23,809 nucleotides of DNA from a virus, in IMG/VR virus record IMGVR_UViG_3300034104_003870, positions 1 through 23,809 of that record; one strand, given 5' to 3'. This document shows, in pieces, positions 8,723 to 16,627 of this stretch. The notes below the pieces were generated by a model that did not search any database, was not told where the DNA came from, and saw only the letters and a list, made by a program, of their open reading frames with translations. Both the position numbers and the translations under genes were made by a program. Position 1 is the first letter of the stretch, and each line of letters starts with the position of its first letter.

Positions 8723-9312
8723 ATTGTGTGTCCTTTAAAGAACTTTTGTTCGCCTACTCGAGCAGGATATGGCACATCAACAGGGATGGGCAACTTGCCG
8801 CCAGGATAACAAACATATTGATTGTATTCACGTTCTACCACCCGGTAAAACTGTGCTTTGAGTGTGCGGTCATGTTTGATAGCAGCCCAGGGCATGCCAC
8901 CAAAATACTGATCACTGATACGAATGCTCACAACATTGGGCAGGTCCATCCATTTGTATGTGAGTCGGCCATCATCACCAATGGGTGCCAAGGGATCATG
9001 GTGTCCTGCTTCGGCTGCTTTGCGATATTCAGCACAGCGGCGTGCCACTGCTTCAGCATTCTTTTGTTCACGACGAATGTAGAACTTGCCATCTTCACGC
9101 CCAGTGGTTGTGATGATGTTTTTGCTGCCGCTGAGACTGGTGCGTTTCCAATCGCCTTTCATGCTGCGATATAGCTGGTCGTTTTTGAGCAGTGTGTCTG
9201 CTACGCCGTTGTGATTTGTGACAATACCACCATGATCTTGACGCCAATAATCATAATTGCGTTCTGGATCTGTGTTGTCTAGGTATTCTGGTTGGTTGAT
9301 ATCTTGGCTCAT
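8719..9312 (-). CDS. Unknown protein of the head-tail block
   Basis: A 197-residue protein rich in charged and aromatic residues (YDYWRQDHGG, YIRREQKNAEAVARR, RVVEREYNQYVCYPGGKLP). No known motif is visible. The ATG at 9312 is preferred over a GTG at 9327: the latter would start inside the CTAAATA box, and from the ATG the box lies 5 nt upstream, as at several other genes. The gene is the first after the capsid terminator, so it opens the tail transcription unit, and it ends overlapping the adaptor start. It could be a head-completion or tail-assembly protein, but that rests on position only. Confidence 0.8.
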   Translation of the reverse strand: MSQDINQPEYLDNTDPERNYDYWRQDHGGIVTNHNGVADTLLKNDQLYRSMKGDWKRTSLSGSKNIITTTGREDGKFYIRREQKNAEAVARRCAEYRKAAEAGHHDPLAPIGDDGRLTYKWMDLPNVVSIRISDQYFGGMPWAAIKHDRTLKAQFYRVVEREYNQYVCYPGGKLPIPVDVPYPARVGEQKFFKGHTI

Positions 9313-9317
9313 ATGGA

Positions 9318-9324
9318 TATTTAG
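9318..9324 (-). promoter_or_regulatory. CTAAATA late-promoter-like box, 5 nt before ATG
   Basis: Minus-strand CTAAATA, then TCCAT, then the ATG at 9312, with no Shine-Dalgarno. It sits between the capsid terminator (9358-9379) and the first tail-block gene, the place expected for a promoter. Confidence 0.55.
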
Positions 9325-9357
9325 CACTAATGCAACATACAGGGTTTTTGATCAAAC

Positions 9358-9379
9358 AAAAAGGCCCCGAAGGGCCTTT
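9358..9379 (-). terminator. Rho-independent terminator after the capsid gene (UUCG loop)
   Basis: On the minus strand AAAGGCCC-TTCG-GGGCCTTT is a perfect 8-bp stem closed by a UUCG tetraloop and runs into TTTTT. It begins 25 nt after the capsid stop codon. Strand is set by the U-run; the plus side has only TTT. Confidence 0.9.
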
Positions 9380-9403
9380 GAATATCCATCAACTCAGGGT
9401 TGA

Positions 9404-10579
9404 TTAGACATAGCTGTTGCCTGCACCAGCGTTGATACGCTGAACGAAGCTGGCTCCACGCGGTGCACTTACTGCTGCACCAGTTGTTGAGATGTTGTGC
9501 AACACGCCAACGCCTGCTGGGTTGCGAACAATCAATGTACCTTCCATCAAGAACTGATCCAATGAAGCGTCAGCATTGCTGAATACTTCGTTGTTGGGTC
9601 CTAGATCGCGGAGTGAACCCCACTGTACAACATCTTCGTTCAAGAAGTAGATCTGATCGCTTACACCAGCACTGTCCATTATCCAACTATCATATATCTC
9701 ATATGTGTAGTTGAAGTCACCTTCGTAAGTCTGGATTGTGTCGCCACGCTCCACATTACGACGGTTGATGCTGGTGTTGCTGTTCACGATGTTGTCAGAG
9801 ATCATGGTACGCAGGCTGGTTGGAACAACCATGGTACGGATCTTGGCATTGTAACGCTGTTCAGCAGTGGTGACCAATTGCTTGTAAATCACAGGCTGGA
9901 ACACTTGGTTAGTGAAAGTACCTGTGTAGAACTGGCTACCGTCAGCTTGAATGTTCAAGTTACCTACGTTGGCAGTGCTGCTGTCTGTAGATTCGTTGTT
10001 GGTGTTTGTGGTGATGTTGCCGATAGCAGCACCGCTGGGGTTGAAACTGTGTGTGCCAGCAAAAGCATCCAGGCTACCCATACGACGACCGCCGTCTTGA
10101 GCTGTGCCTGGGTTGGTAATTGCTGTACCAGTTTGGCCGCCGTACTTGGTACCAATTTGGTCGCCACGCACAAGTTGCATTTCCACATCGAACATCAATT
10201 CGATCAACTGCTTTACCTCTTGGTAGGCCTGCGGATCTCCGCCCGCCTGCATAACAGCACGAGCAGTACCACTAGCAGCGATAGTTGTTTGGAAGATCTG
10301 TGTGTAGTTGCCCAAGTTGTAACGGCTGTTACTCTCTGCGTTGCTTGTGCTAACTGCGGCACCTTCTTTCACAGCTTGTGCTGAAGGCAAGCGATAGATG
10401 TCGTCAGTCCACAATGGAAGTGTGCTGTTGACCTTGCGCTTTTTGCTCATACACATGTTGAGCACGGGGGTATCGTCTTTTACACGATTGGATACATCTA
10501 GATCTAAGTCTTTGACAACGATGTCAGCACCATATGCTGTTGTACCATTACCAATTTGACTGGTTGTAATTTCTGCCAT
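9404..10579 (-). CDS. Major capsid protein (DUF5309/N4 gp56-like, HK97-type)
   Basis: A 391-residue protein. The N-terminal pattern DDTPVLNMCMSKKRKVNST (residues about 35-53), followed by PLWTDD, EGAAVSTSNAESNSRYNLGN, TQIFQTTIAASGTA and a long helix with IELMFDVEMQLVRG, matches the layout I know for the DUF5309/N4-gp56 group of capsid proteins (TPF-type start, a W-x-TD element, then VSGT and a spine helix). The C-terminal half has SQFYTGTFTNQVFQPVIYKQLVTTAEQRYNAKIRTMVVP and ends in a short GAGNSYV tail. Gene order portal-scaffold-capsid supports it. AAGGAG lies 7 nt before ATG 10579, a stronger ribosome site than most here, as expected for an abundant protein. Confidence 0.92.
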   Translation of the reverse strand: MAEITTSQIGNGTTAYGADIVVKDLDLDVSNRVKDDTPVLNMCMSKKRKVNSTLPLWTDDIYRLPSAQAVKEGAAVSTSNAESNSRYNLGNYTQIFQTTIAASGTARAVMQAGGDPQAYQEVKQLIELMFDVEMQLVRGDQIGTKYGGQTGTAITNPGTAQDGGRRMGSLDAFAGTHSFNPSGAAIGNITTNTNNESTDSSTANVGNLNIQADGSQFYTGTFTNQVFQPVIYKQLVTTAEQRYNAKIRTMVVPTSLRTMISDNIVNSNTSINRRNVERGDTIQTYEGDFNYTYEIYDSWIMDSAGVSDQIYFLNEDVVQWGSLRDLGPNNEVFSNADASLDQFLMEGTLIVRNPAGVGVLHNISTTGAAVSAPRGASFVQRINAGAGNSYV

Positions 10580-10609
10580 GTTATTCTCCTTGAATATTAT
10601 ATTAGGCTA

Positions 10610-11779
10610 TTATCTACCACCTCTGTTGCCACGAATCTGTGCGAGTCGCTGCACCAAGAGGTTGTCTCCGGCTTTTTTATCGCCGGCTTTGGCTTGTTCA
10701 CGAAGTTTGCTCACACCATCATCGCTGTTGCGTTGAGTGCTGGAACCTTTCCGACTGGTCAATTGTGCTATGCTGGCACCTGCTGTTTTGGGCTTGGCAG
10801 CGTTGCGGTATTTCAATCCGTCTCGCACCAGTCCCAGCAGTGTTTCATCTGATGATATCAGGTCAATGTTGGCCACTCCAGGCACAAGTTCATTACGGGC
10901 TCCGGTCCACATCTTTTCAACCTTGTTGCGCAGTTCGTTGTAGACATATTCGTTTTTCAACTCCTTGTCTTGAAACGCCTTGCGGTTGTTTTCCAAGATT
11001 TCCTGCACTTGCTGTCGGCGAACCTGACGGAACTGATCCACTGCTGGGCGTAGTCTTCCAATAACATCTTGCTGCTGGCGAATGTATTGCTCATTCTGCT
11101 GCATTCCTGCCTGGATCCTGGCCTGTTGGGCAGGATCATGTGTGGCTGCAAGTTGTTGTTGAAACACAGTTTGGTAACCCTGCGTCTTCACAATCTCATC
11201 ATAGGCCTTCTGCAGTTGCGGTTCAACTGTGAATTCCATTGCCAGTGTCAAACCTTCCTGGCGGCTACGAGTTTCCTTGATATATTCATCAAACTCAGCA
11301 CGCTCGATTTTCAACTGTCGGGCATCTTCGTGGATGGCTCCACCCTGTCCCAGTATAGCAGCGGCTCTCTTGGCATCAACTATGACTTCTTTACCGTTGC
11401 GGGTAAATTTGAATTTGGCATTGGGGTTTGTCTCTGCAAATTCAATAAAGTCTATGAGTTCTTCTGCCGAAGTATTGTCTGAATTATCGGTGTCGCTTAC
11501 AGACTGTTCAGTCTGGGCTGGTTCCTGTTCAGCGCCTTCATGCTGTTCCGGGGCAAAAATGTCGTCATCTTCTGGCACATCGGGTGCCACAGGGCTTGAG
11601 GCTTCTGCCTGTCCATCCTCTTGTCCTGTTGCAGTATCTTCGGTAGCACGAATCTGGTTACGCAGCGTTTGTTCACGCATCACGGCCATTTTCTCTGCTA
11701 TAGAACCCAAAGTCGGTCCTGCAGTGTTGTCAGTGGCCGCATCCGTTAACGGGATGTTAGGCTTGATCAGTTCTGTCAT
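10610..11779 (-). CDS. Scaffolding protein
   Basis: A 389-residue, highly charged protein. Residues about 40-95 are very acidic and Glu/Gln/Pro/Ser-rich (EDDDIFAPEQHEGAEQEP), and the middle is predicted coiled coil with many Gln and Arg residues (QQARIQAGMQQNEQYIRQQQ). The C-terminus is basic (IRGNRGGR), as in scaffolds whose basic tail binds the coat protein. The ATG at 11779 is chosen for its AAGGAAAAAC leader; an upstream non-ATG start at 11800 lacks a ribosome site. It lies between the portal and capsid genes, the standard scaffold position. No protease domain is visible, so it probably exits or is cut by another enzyme. Confidence 0.82.
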   Translation of the reverse strand: MTELIKPNIPLTDAATDNTAGPTLGSIAEKMAVMREQTLRNQIRATEDTATGQEDGQAEASSPVAPDVPEDDDIFAPEQHEGAEQEPAQTEQSVSDTDNSDNTSAEELIDFIEFAETNPNAKFKFTRNGKEVIVDAKRAAAILGQGGAIHEDARQLKIERAEFDEYIKETRSRQEGLTLAMEFTVEPQLQKAYDEIVKTQGYQTVFQQQLAATHDPAQQARIQAGMQQNEQYIRQQQDVIGRLRPAVDQFRQVRRQQVQEILENNRKAFQDKELKNEYVYNELRNKVEKMWTGARNELVPGVANIDLISSDETLLGLVRDGLKYRNAAKPKTAGASIAQLTSRKGSSTQRNSDDGVSKLREQAKAGDKKAGDNLLVQRLAQIRGNRGGR

Positions 11780-11826
11780 GTTTTTCCTTAAAATTTGCAA
11801 GGGCCTTGTGGTTACCTTGCTGTGAA

Positions 11827-11833
11827 TATTTAG
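11827..11833 (-). promoter_or_regulatory. CTAAATA box upstream of the scaffold gene
   Basis: Minus-strand CTAAATA overlaps the stop codon of the preceding gene and lies 47 nt before the scaffold ATG, which has an AAGGAA site. This is the long-leader class. The overlap with a TAA stop makes a chance match more possible here. Confidence 0.35.
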
Positions 11834-12216
11834 TCATTCGGATCAAAAACTTGTTTTAATTCGGTCTTTTGATTCTTGGTCTGTGGTGACTGTTCCCAGG
11901 CCACAATTTTGTTTTTGTAGTACACAGCACGCTTGAGGCTGTTGACAAAGCCATTGATGCCTGTAAGCTGATTGGCAATGGCCACTCGCTCACTGTTGGC
12001 TTCTGCTGTGTGTGCAGTGAGTTCACTTTGTGTGTCAGCCAGCAAGAACTTGAAGTGATGTATAAACTGAGCCAGGTCACGATTCTTCAACAGTGCTTCG
12101 GCCTGTGAGCCATAGCTTTTTACTGTGTCACGTTGTGATGGCGAAAGTTTTTGTATACTTGATACATCAACAGTGAGCCGTGTGTTGTATGCCTCAATGG
12201 CTTCTTCAGATATCAT
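11830..12216 (-). CDS. Small helical protein between portal and scaffold
   Basis: A 128-residue, mostly helical protein (MISEEAIEAYNTRL, then KSYGSQAEALLKNRDLAQFIHHFKFLL and a coiled C-terminal part). No known motif, signal or membrane segment. AAGGAACTGCA precedes ATG 12216, 22 nt after the portal stop. Its position suggests a head-assembly accessory or co-scaffold, but no family is recognised. Confidence 0.78.
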   Translation of the reverse strand: MISEEAIEAYNTRLTVDVSSIQKLSPSQRDTVKSYGSQAEALLKNRDLAQFIHHFKFLLADTQSELTAHTAEANSERVAIANQLTGINGFVNSLKRAVYYKNKIVAWEQSPQTKNQKTELKQVFDPND

Positions 12217-12238
12217 TGCAGTTCCTTGTTAAATTGGA

Positions 12239-14518
12239 TCAGTGCCCATAATCTTGGGTCTTGCCCATTGCTATGGCCATGTAGTTGAGTTGTGTGTCTG
12301 GGTCAAGTCCTTGTGTTTCAGCAGTGATTTGTTCTGCTTTGACAGCATTGAGTGCTGCCACGCTGAGGTCTTTCTTTTCTGCTGGGCTAGGTTCTTTTTG
12401 TCCAGCAGCAGCCTTGCCAGATTCAATCATGGCTTTGATTTCTTCATCACTGGGCAGATATGTGTCAGCATCTTTGACACCCAGGATATACAGTGTTTCA
12501 CTGAATGGTCGCTTGATCTTTTGGTACACTGTTTCATTCAGCGTACCTTGTGCTACCATGCCTTGTGTTACTGCATAAAGATCTGTCTGACACTTCTGAA
12601 TCAGCTGCTGGCGTCCAATTGCGTTTTCTTGGCTTTGCATGCCCAGGGCCAATTCAATCTGAATGTGCTTGCGATCAGCCAGTTCCATGGCGTCCCAACG
12701 AGTGTAGTCCATAAACTCAGACTTGCTGTCAGGGTGGAACTTGGCAGCCAGGCGCTTGACACCATGGTCATCGCCGTATTGTATCAGAGTACGCCATACC
12801 AAGTAGATTGCTTGCTTGAGTCCATCCGCAGCATTGCGTACTGTGTTGTCTTGAATGATCTGGTTTGGTGTCAGTGCCAGTTGTAGTTTGACACCTGAGT
12901 TGCCGGGTGCCATAACTTCTGGATTGAATGTGTCCTGTGGTGTGGTCATACCAACCATGGCCATTGTGTCCTGCTGGATACGAGTCATGGCCACTTCCAA
13001 GAACTGGAGATTGCCTGCTGGAGGTGGCATTGGGTAAATGTCTTTGGCAGGATCAAATTTTGAATCCAGGATAAAGATGGCTGCTTCGCCGTCCTGCATC
13101 ATTTCAAAGTCCACACGGTCTGGCTTGACACCAATGCGTGGTGTTGCTGTCAGCAGGCCCAGTTGAATTTCTGCTCGTGCTGCTGATGTTTGGTATTCCT
13201 GCATGGGAATCACTGATTCAGCAATGCTCATACCGTAGAAGTTGCCAGGCAATGGTTTAGGACACATGTTGGCCACAGGGATAAACTCCACTTCACGGGC
13301 ACTGATAATGTAACTGCCACTATAGATCAGTTCAACCAGTTCCAGTTCACCATCACCATCAATGTCATATCGGTTCCACACAGTCACAACAGTGATCTGG
13401 CGGCTGTCTGGATCTGCTGATGCTGCACTTGAAACTGGCACACCCATAACAGGTACACTGTCTCTAGCGTGAATGGCCAGGTTGTTGAGCACTGAACCTG
13501 CTTGGTACGCACCGTTCATGTTGTATTCAGCGTGGCGTTCAAATTCGCTTAGATTCAAACCCGGATACAGTTCTGTGGCTTCCTGAATGGTCATGGGATC
13601 GTAGTAGCCGCAGAAGGGTTGATCTTCCATCTTGGGCACTGTGGGATCACAGATCCAGTAGTGTTGTGCGATAGGGTGGAACTTGATGTACAGGTTGTAG
13701 CCTGTGAGTTTGTATTTGGCTGTGTAGATTGTGTTGCGAGCAATGGCGTCATTCAACACAGACTCTTCACCTTCCAGCTGAGCTTGCTGAGCCATGTCCT
13801 GCATCTGAGTGGTATCGTCCAGGAATTCTTCTGAATCACTCATGCCTGCTATGATTGAATCCAGCATGTTGCGGCTGTTGTCTGCACTGACCTGCGGCAA
13901 GTTTTGTTGCACTTCTGCCATCACAGCTTCCATGTCAACTCCTGTGCGTCTGCGCATTTGTTGCACAGCATTCATGCCAGAATCTCGTGCTTGTTGTTCA
14001 AAAGCCAACAGTTGATCTGCTGTGCCCTGTGTGTCAACATAACGCACAATGGGTTCACGCACAGGCTTGATCATCATCATGCCGTTTTTGTGCATGTTGG
14101 CGTCCATGATCCAGCGTTCCATAATGAAATGCGGATCATTCATTTCATTGATCACATGACTTACCATGTTGGTGGCCTGTCGTGCTGCTTCTGCGTCAAA
14201 TTCGTTTTCAGGCACAAAGTCAAAGTTTACTTCACCATTGGGTGCAATGCCTTTGGCAATCACAGCAGTAGCATAATCTACCACAGGCTTCACACTAGGG
14301 TGAATATAATCTATGCCGTTAACGGGTGCTGTTGAGTCTGTGACTGCCAAACACAGGTAGTGGTAGTCTGACGCACGGTTCACAGCGTTCTTGGTGCCTA
14401 GATAACGCAGGTAAGATGCCATCTTGACATCCATCAGGTTCTTCATTCGCACAAAGTTGGCATTGATTTTACGGTTTTGGTTGATTCTCTCAACCGGGAT
14501 GTTTTTGATATCCAGCAT
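12239..14518 (-). CDS. Portal protein
   Basis: A 759-residue protein, the size of P22- and N4-type portals (about 725-765) and longer than T7-type connectors (about 535). The N-terminal region has RYLGTKNAVNRASDYHYLCL, then HPSVKPVVDYATAVIAKGIA; the middle has the wing and stem pattern with LVELIYSGSYIISAREVEFIP, MCPKPLPGNFYGMSIAESVIPMQ and TSAARAEIQLGLLTATPRIGVK. The stretch NFYGMSIAESV-x-x-MQ is typical of large portals, before the channel helix. A Gln/Asn/Ala-rich C-terminal part may form the barrel. It forms the dodecameric DNA entry ring that docks the terminase. AAGGAACG lies upstream of ATG 14518. Confidence 0.92.
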   Translation of the reverse strand: MLDIKNIPVERINQNRKINANFVRMKNLMDVKMASYLRYLGTKNAVNRASDYHYLCLAVTDSTAPVNGIDYIHPSVKPVVDYATAVIAKGIAPNGEVNFDFVPENEFDAEAARQATNMVSHVINEMNDPHFIMERWIMDANMHKNGMMMIKPVREPIVRYVDTQGTADQLLAFEQQARDSGMNAVQQMRRRTGVDMEAVMAEVQQNLPQVSADNSRNMLDSIIAGMSDSEEFLDDTTQMQDMAQQAQLEGEESVLNDAIARNTIYTAKYKLTGYNLYIKFHPIAQHYWICDPTVPKMEDQPFCGYYDPMTIQEATELYPGLNLSEFERHAEYNMNGAYQAGSVLNNLAIHARDSVPVMGVPVSSAASADPDSRQITVVTVWNRYDIDGDGELELVELIYSGSYIISAREVEFIPVANMCPKPLPGNFYGMSIAESVIPMQEYQTSAARAEIQLGLLTATPRIGVKPDRVDFEMMQDGEAAIFILDSKFDPAKDIYPMPPPAGNLQFLEVAMTRIQQDTMAMVGMTTPQDTFNPEVMAPGNSGVKLQLALTPNQIIQDNTVRNAADGLKQAIYLVWRTLIQYGDDHGVKRLAAKFHPDSKSEFMDYTRWDAMELADRKHIQIELALGMQSQENAIGRQQLIQKCQTDLYAVTQGMVAQGTLNETVYQKIKRPFSETLYILGVKDADTYLPSDEEIKAMIESGKAAAGQKEPSPAEKKDLSVAALNAVKAEQITAETQGLDPDTQLNYMAIAMGKTQDYGH

Positions 14519-14539
14519 CGCAGGTTCGTTCCTTATGGC

Positions 14540-14674
14540 TTATTTAGCGTCTGGTGTTTTACCTGGTGGTTTAGGTTCAGGTTCAGGCTTTTTCCGACTG
14601 AATATCCTGTCCCAGTTGTCTCTGTAGTCTTGTTTGGGTATGTCGATTGGTCTGGGGTTTGATCCTTTGCCCAT
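14540..14674 (-). CDS. 44-residue protein before the portal
   Basis: A short frame with ATG at 14674 and AAGGAATCACC upstream gives a basic protein: MGKGSNPRPIDI start, a YRDNWDRIF core and a Lys/Pro/Glu-rich tail ending PDAK. Short proteins with an MGKGS-x-x-RP start and a Y-x-x-N-[WY]-D-x-I-F core are familiar from many phages, so I consider it real. It lies 9 nt after the previous gene and 21 nt before the portal. Function unknown. Confidence 0.7.
   Translation of the reverse strand: MGKGSNPRPIDIPKQDYRDNWDRIFSRKKPEPEPKPPGKTPDAK
14541..14547 (-). promoter_or_regulatory. CTAAATA box upstream of the portal gene
   Basis: Minus-strand CTAAATA ends 22 nt before the portal ATG, and AAGGAA lies between. 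It overlaps the last codons of the 44-residue gene (GCT AAA TAA), so a chance match must be considered. Confidence 0.35.
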
Positions 14675-14683
14675 GGTGATTCC

Positions 14684-14926
14684 TTAGTGTAAGATTATTT
14701 TGGGTCGCTTGACTTCTGTGAGATGACAGGCTTGGCAAGCAATGGGTTCTTCATCTTCTGGCAGTTCATACACTGAGATTTCCACAGCGGCTGCTTCACA
14801 AGCCAATCTCATGGCTGTCATGTGTGCAGTGCACAACACAGTGGCATTGCCGTCCTGGAAATCCACAATGTATTCAGAGTCAGGCACTGCGTTCCAGTGC
14901 TGTCCGTATTCATCTATATCTTTCAC
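14684..14926 (-). CDS. Small protein with a C-terminal Cys pair
   Basis: An 80-residue protein starting at GTG 14926, which overlaps the stop of the glycosyltransferase gene (GTGA). The only motif seen is ACQACHL near the C-terminus, plus single Cys residues in VLCTAHM and LACEAA, which could bind a metal. It is acidic in the middle (ELPEDEEP). As it is translationally coupled to the glycosyltransferase and methyltransferase, it may be an accessory of that module; no family is recognised. Confidence 0.7.
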   Translation of the reverse strand: MKDIDEYGQHWNAVPDSEYIVDFQDGNATVLCTAHMTAMRLACEAAAVEISVYELPEDEEPIACQACHLTEVKRPKIILH

Positions 14927-15642
14927 AGCGTGACTCCTGTTAGACCAGCCAGCAAGGCTGCTACATCTTGTCCGCGTGTGCTGCCGCGTGTGCCATGATA
15001 GTGCAAGATGCGTGTGTGCTGTATGGGAAAACTGTTGAACTGTGCGTGTGCTGCCAGTTCTGGCAGTGTGGTGCCTGTGGGTGCTTGCCAGTTCAGTTCT
15101 GGGTGGTGTGCGTCTTCAAATGTGAGTCCTTGACTCCAGAACATTGCGTTGAATATGATCTGCTCTTGATCCCAGATATCCATACGCCAATTGGCTGCTA
15201 ATTCATCGCCCACAGCCCAGGTCTCAGCTGACATTGTGTGCGGATGATAACGCACAGCAGCATTGAAGTAGTTTTCAAAGCCGTGGTCCTGTGGTGGGGT
15301 TGACCAGTTGAACAAGCGGTATTGATCAAATCGTCCAAAAATTTCAGTGGGCTTGAGAAACACAGTGTCACTGTCAAGATACAGCACATTGCAGGGTTCG
15401 CTGTGCCATAGGTCGCGGATGCGTTGCCAATTGCTGCGAAACATTTCAATACGGTTTTCAGCTGGCTCTGTGAACACAACGGGTTCCCAGTCACCACGCA
15501 AGAATTTCTGGGCTGATGCCAGGCTGTATCTAAACATTGTGTCATAGTCTGCTGTGACGCTGTCATCAGCACAGGGTTCAATACCAAAGCGGTGCTCAGT
15601 TTCACGGACTTTACAGTTGGTCCAAACTACATAGTTTTTCAT
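14923..15642 (-). CDS. Glycosyltransferase, GT-A fold (GT8-like)
   Basis: A 239-residue protein. The signature is VLYLDSDTVFLKP at residues about 86-98, a hydrophobic strand leading to the DxD motif (Asp90-Ser-Asp92) that binds a metal and the nucleotide-sugar diphosphate in GT-A enzymes. Downstream are FNAAVRYHP, WDQEQIIFNAMFW (a conserved DQ element of the GT8 group) and a C-terminal LHYHGTRG, whose His often completes the metal site. The enzyme should transfer a sugar from a nucleotide-sugar donor; donor and acceptor are not readable. It overlaps the methyltransferase gene (ATGA) and lies between terminase and portal, so it probably acts late, perhaps on virion proteins or host surface glycans. 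Confidence 0.85.
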   Translation of the reverse strand: MKNYVVWTNCKVRETEHRFGIEPCADDSVTADYDTMFRYSLASAQKFLRGDWEPVVFTEPAENRIEMFRSNWQRIRDLWHSEPCNVLYLDSDTVFLKPTEIFGRFDQYRLFNWSTPPQDHGFENYFNAAVRYHPHTMSAETWAVGDELAANWRMDIWDQEQIIFNAMFWSQGLTFEDAHHPELNWQAPTGTTLPELAAHAQFNSFPIQHTRILHYHGTRGSTRGQDVAALLAGLTGVTL

Positions 15643-16295
15643 TTTGGTTTCTTTATGATCAAAATTTGGTCATCAGCACGACCACCCTTGTGTCCCAGGT
15701 GTTGGTTTATGCCCACAGTGACATCTGGACCCAGCCAACGTAGTATGGTTTCACGCAGTTTTTGCATGCTGTCTGAACTTTCCACATCTTCAATGTAGTA
15801 CACACCACCCTCAGCCAGGGCAGGCCAGTAGTTGCGGAATGTGAGGAATTGACTTTGCCAATCGTGAGCACCGTCATCCAGGATAATGTTGAATGGTTCA
15901 TCAAACTCCACTTGCTGGCGTGTTGAATCAATACCAAAGTGTAGTTCAATCTTGGGGTCACTCTCTAAATCAGCTTGCCAGGGTCGAGTATCATTCCAAC
16001 CGTTTCGCAGGTCAATGCCAGCAATTTCGTACAGGTAAAAATACTCTGTCCACAGTTTCATACTAGCACCTGTCATCAAGCCAATCTCCAGCATGCGACA
16101 AAACTTGCGTGCTGATTCAAAATTGGCTGCATAGAAATCAATGTAACTGTGAACAGTGCCCTTGTCAGAGAACTGTTCTACTATCTCTCCCACAGTGTTG
16201 ATGTTGTAGTGTGCAATAAGATCCAGATAGATCTCCTGCATGCTCTTGTCTATTCTTTTCCAGGGCTCTGGTCGGTATATTGAATTTGTGTTCAT
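15639..16295 (-). CDS. Class I SAM-dependent methyltransferase (TylF/cephalosporin-hydroxylase-like)
   Basis: A 218-residue protein with the class I methyltransferase motifs in order: LEIGLMTGAS at residues 69-78 (motif I, S-adenosylmethionine site), GIDL at 93-96 with the ribose-binding acidic residue, IILDDGAHDW at about 137-146 (motif IV; DDG-x-H is typical of the TylF/macrocin O-methyltransferase and cephalosporin-hydroxylase-like group) and GGVYYIEDV at 163-171. Members often methylate sugars, which fits the glycosyltransferase that follows with an ATGA overlap. The ATG at 16295 overlaps the previous stop in the same way. Likely it methylates a sugar or glycan; DNA is less likely as no base-flipping NPPY-type motif is seen. 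Confidence 0.85.
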   Translation of the reverse strand: MNTNSIYRPEPWKRIDKSMQEIYLDLIAHYNINTVGEIVEQFSDKGTVHSYIDFYAANFESARKFCRMLEIGLMTGASMKLWTEYFYLYEIAGIDLRNGWNDTRPWQADLESDPKIELHFGIDSTRQQVEFDEPFNIILDDGAHDWQSQFLTFRNYWPALAEGGVYYIEDVESSDSMQKLRETILRWLGPDVTVGINQHLGHKGGRADDQILIIKKPK

Positions 16296-16594
16296 TTTTT
16301 GTACTTTAAGATTAAAAAAGTTCGCTGGGGGTTGTCGTCTCCAGGTGCCACTTCATCTAGGAAATCATCAAAGCTCATTGTGCGACCATCAATCATGAAT
16401 CGGTGCTGTCGGGCTGACAAGGCACTGTTGTAGGCTGCCTGTTGCTGAGCCAGCATGTTGGACGCATGCTGACCACTGTAGGCTTGATTCTGGTTGTAAG
16501 CGTTTTGCAACGCTGAACCTGATGTCATCAGCATGTTCTGACCAGACAGGGCTGAAGTGGTTGATACCGGGATTCCAAATAATGAATTAAACAT
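16292..16594 (-). CDS. Small Ala/Gln-rich protein after the large terminase
   Basis: A 100-residue protein. ATG 16594 is chosen over an upstream GTG at 16609, because AAAGGACACACT directly precedes it. The N-terminal 60 residues are Ala/Gln/Ser/Asn-rich and helical (GSALQNAYNQNQAYSGQHAS), and the C-terminus is MIDGRTMSFDDFLDEVAPGDDNPQ-like and acidic. Not recognised. It overlaps the methyltransferase start. Confidence 0.72.
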   Translation of the reverse strand: MFNSLFGIPVSTTSALSGQNMLMTSGSALQNAYNQNQAYSGQHASNMLAQQQAAYNSALSARQHRFMIDGRTMSFDDFLDEVAPGDDNPQRTFLILKYKK

Positions 16595-16613
16595 AGTGTG
16601 TCCTTTCACATTG

Positions 16614-16620
16614 TATTTAG
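16614..16620 (-). promoter_or_regulatory. CTAAATA box after the large terminase
   Basis: Minus-strand CTAAATA lies in the 33-nt gap between the terminase stop and ATG 16594, 19 nt before the ATG, with AAAGGA between. It is truly intergenic, which favours function. It would start transcription of the small protein, methyltransferase and glycosyltransferase genes. Confidence 0.5.
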
Positions 16621-16627
16621 CATAATG

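Noticed and set aside
10580-10620. TATAAT upstream of the capsid gene
   Set aside because: No -35 element at the right distance, and the AT-rich stretch is short; left unassigned.
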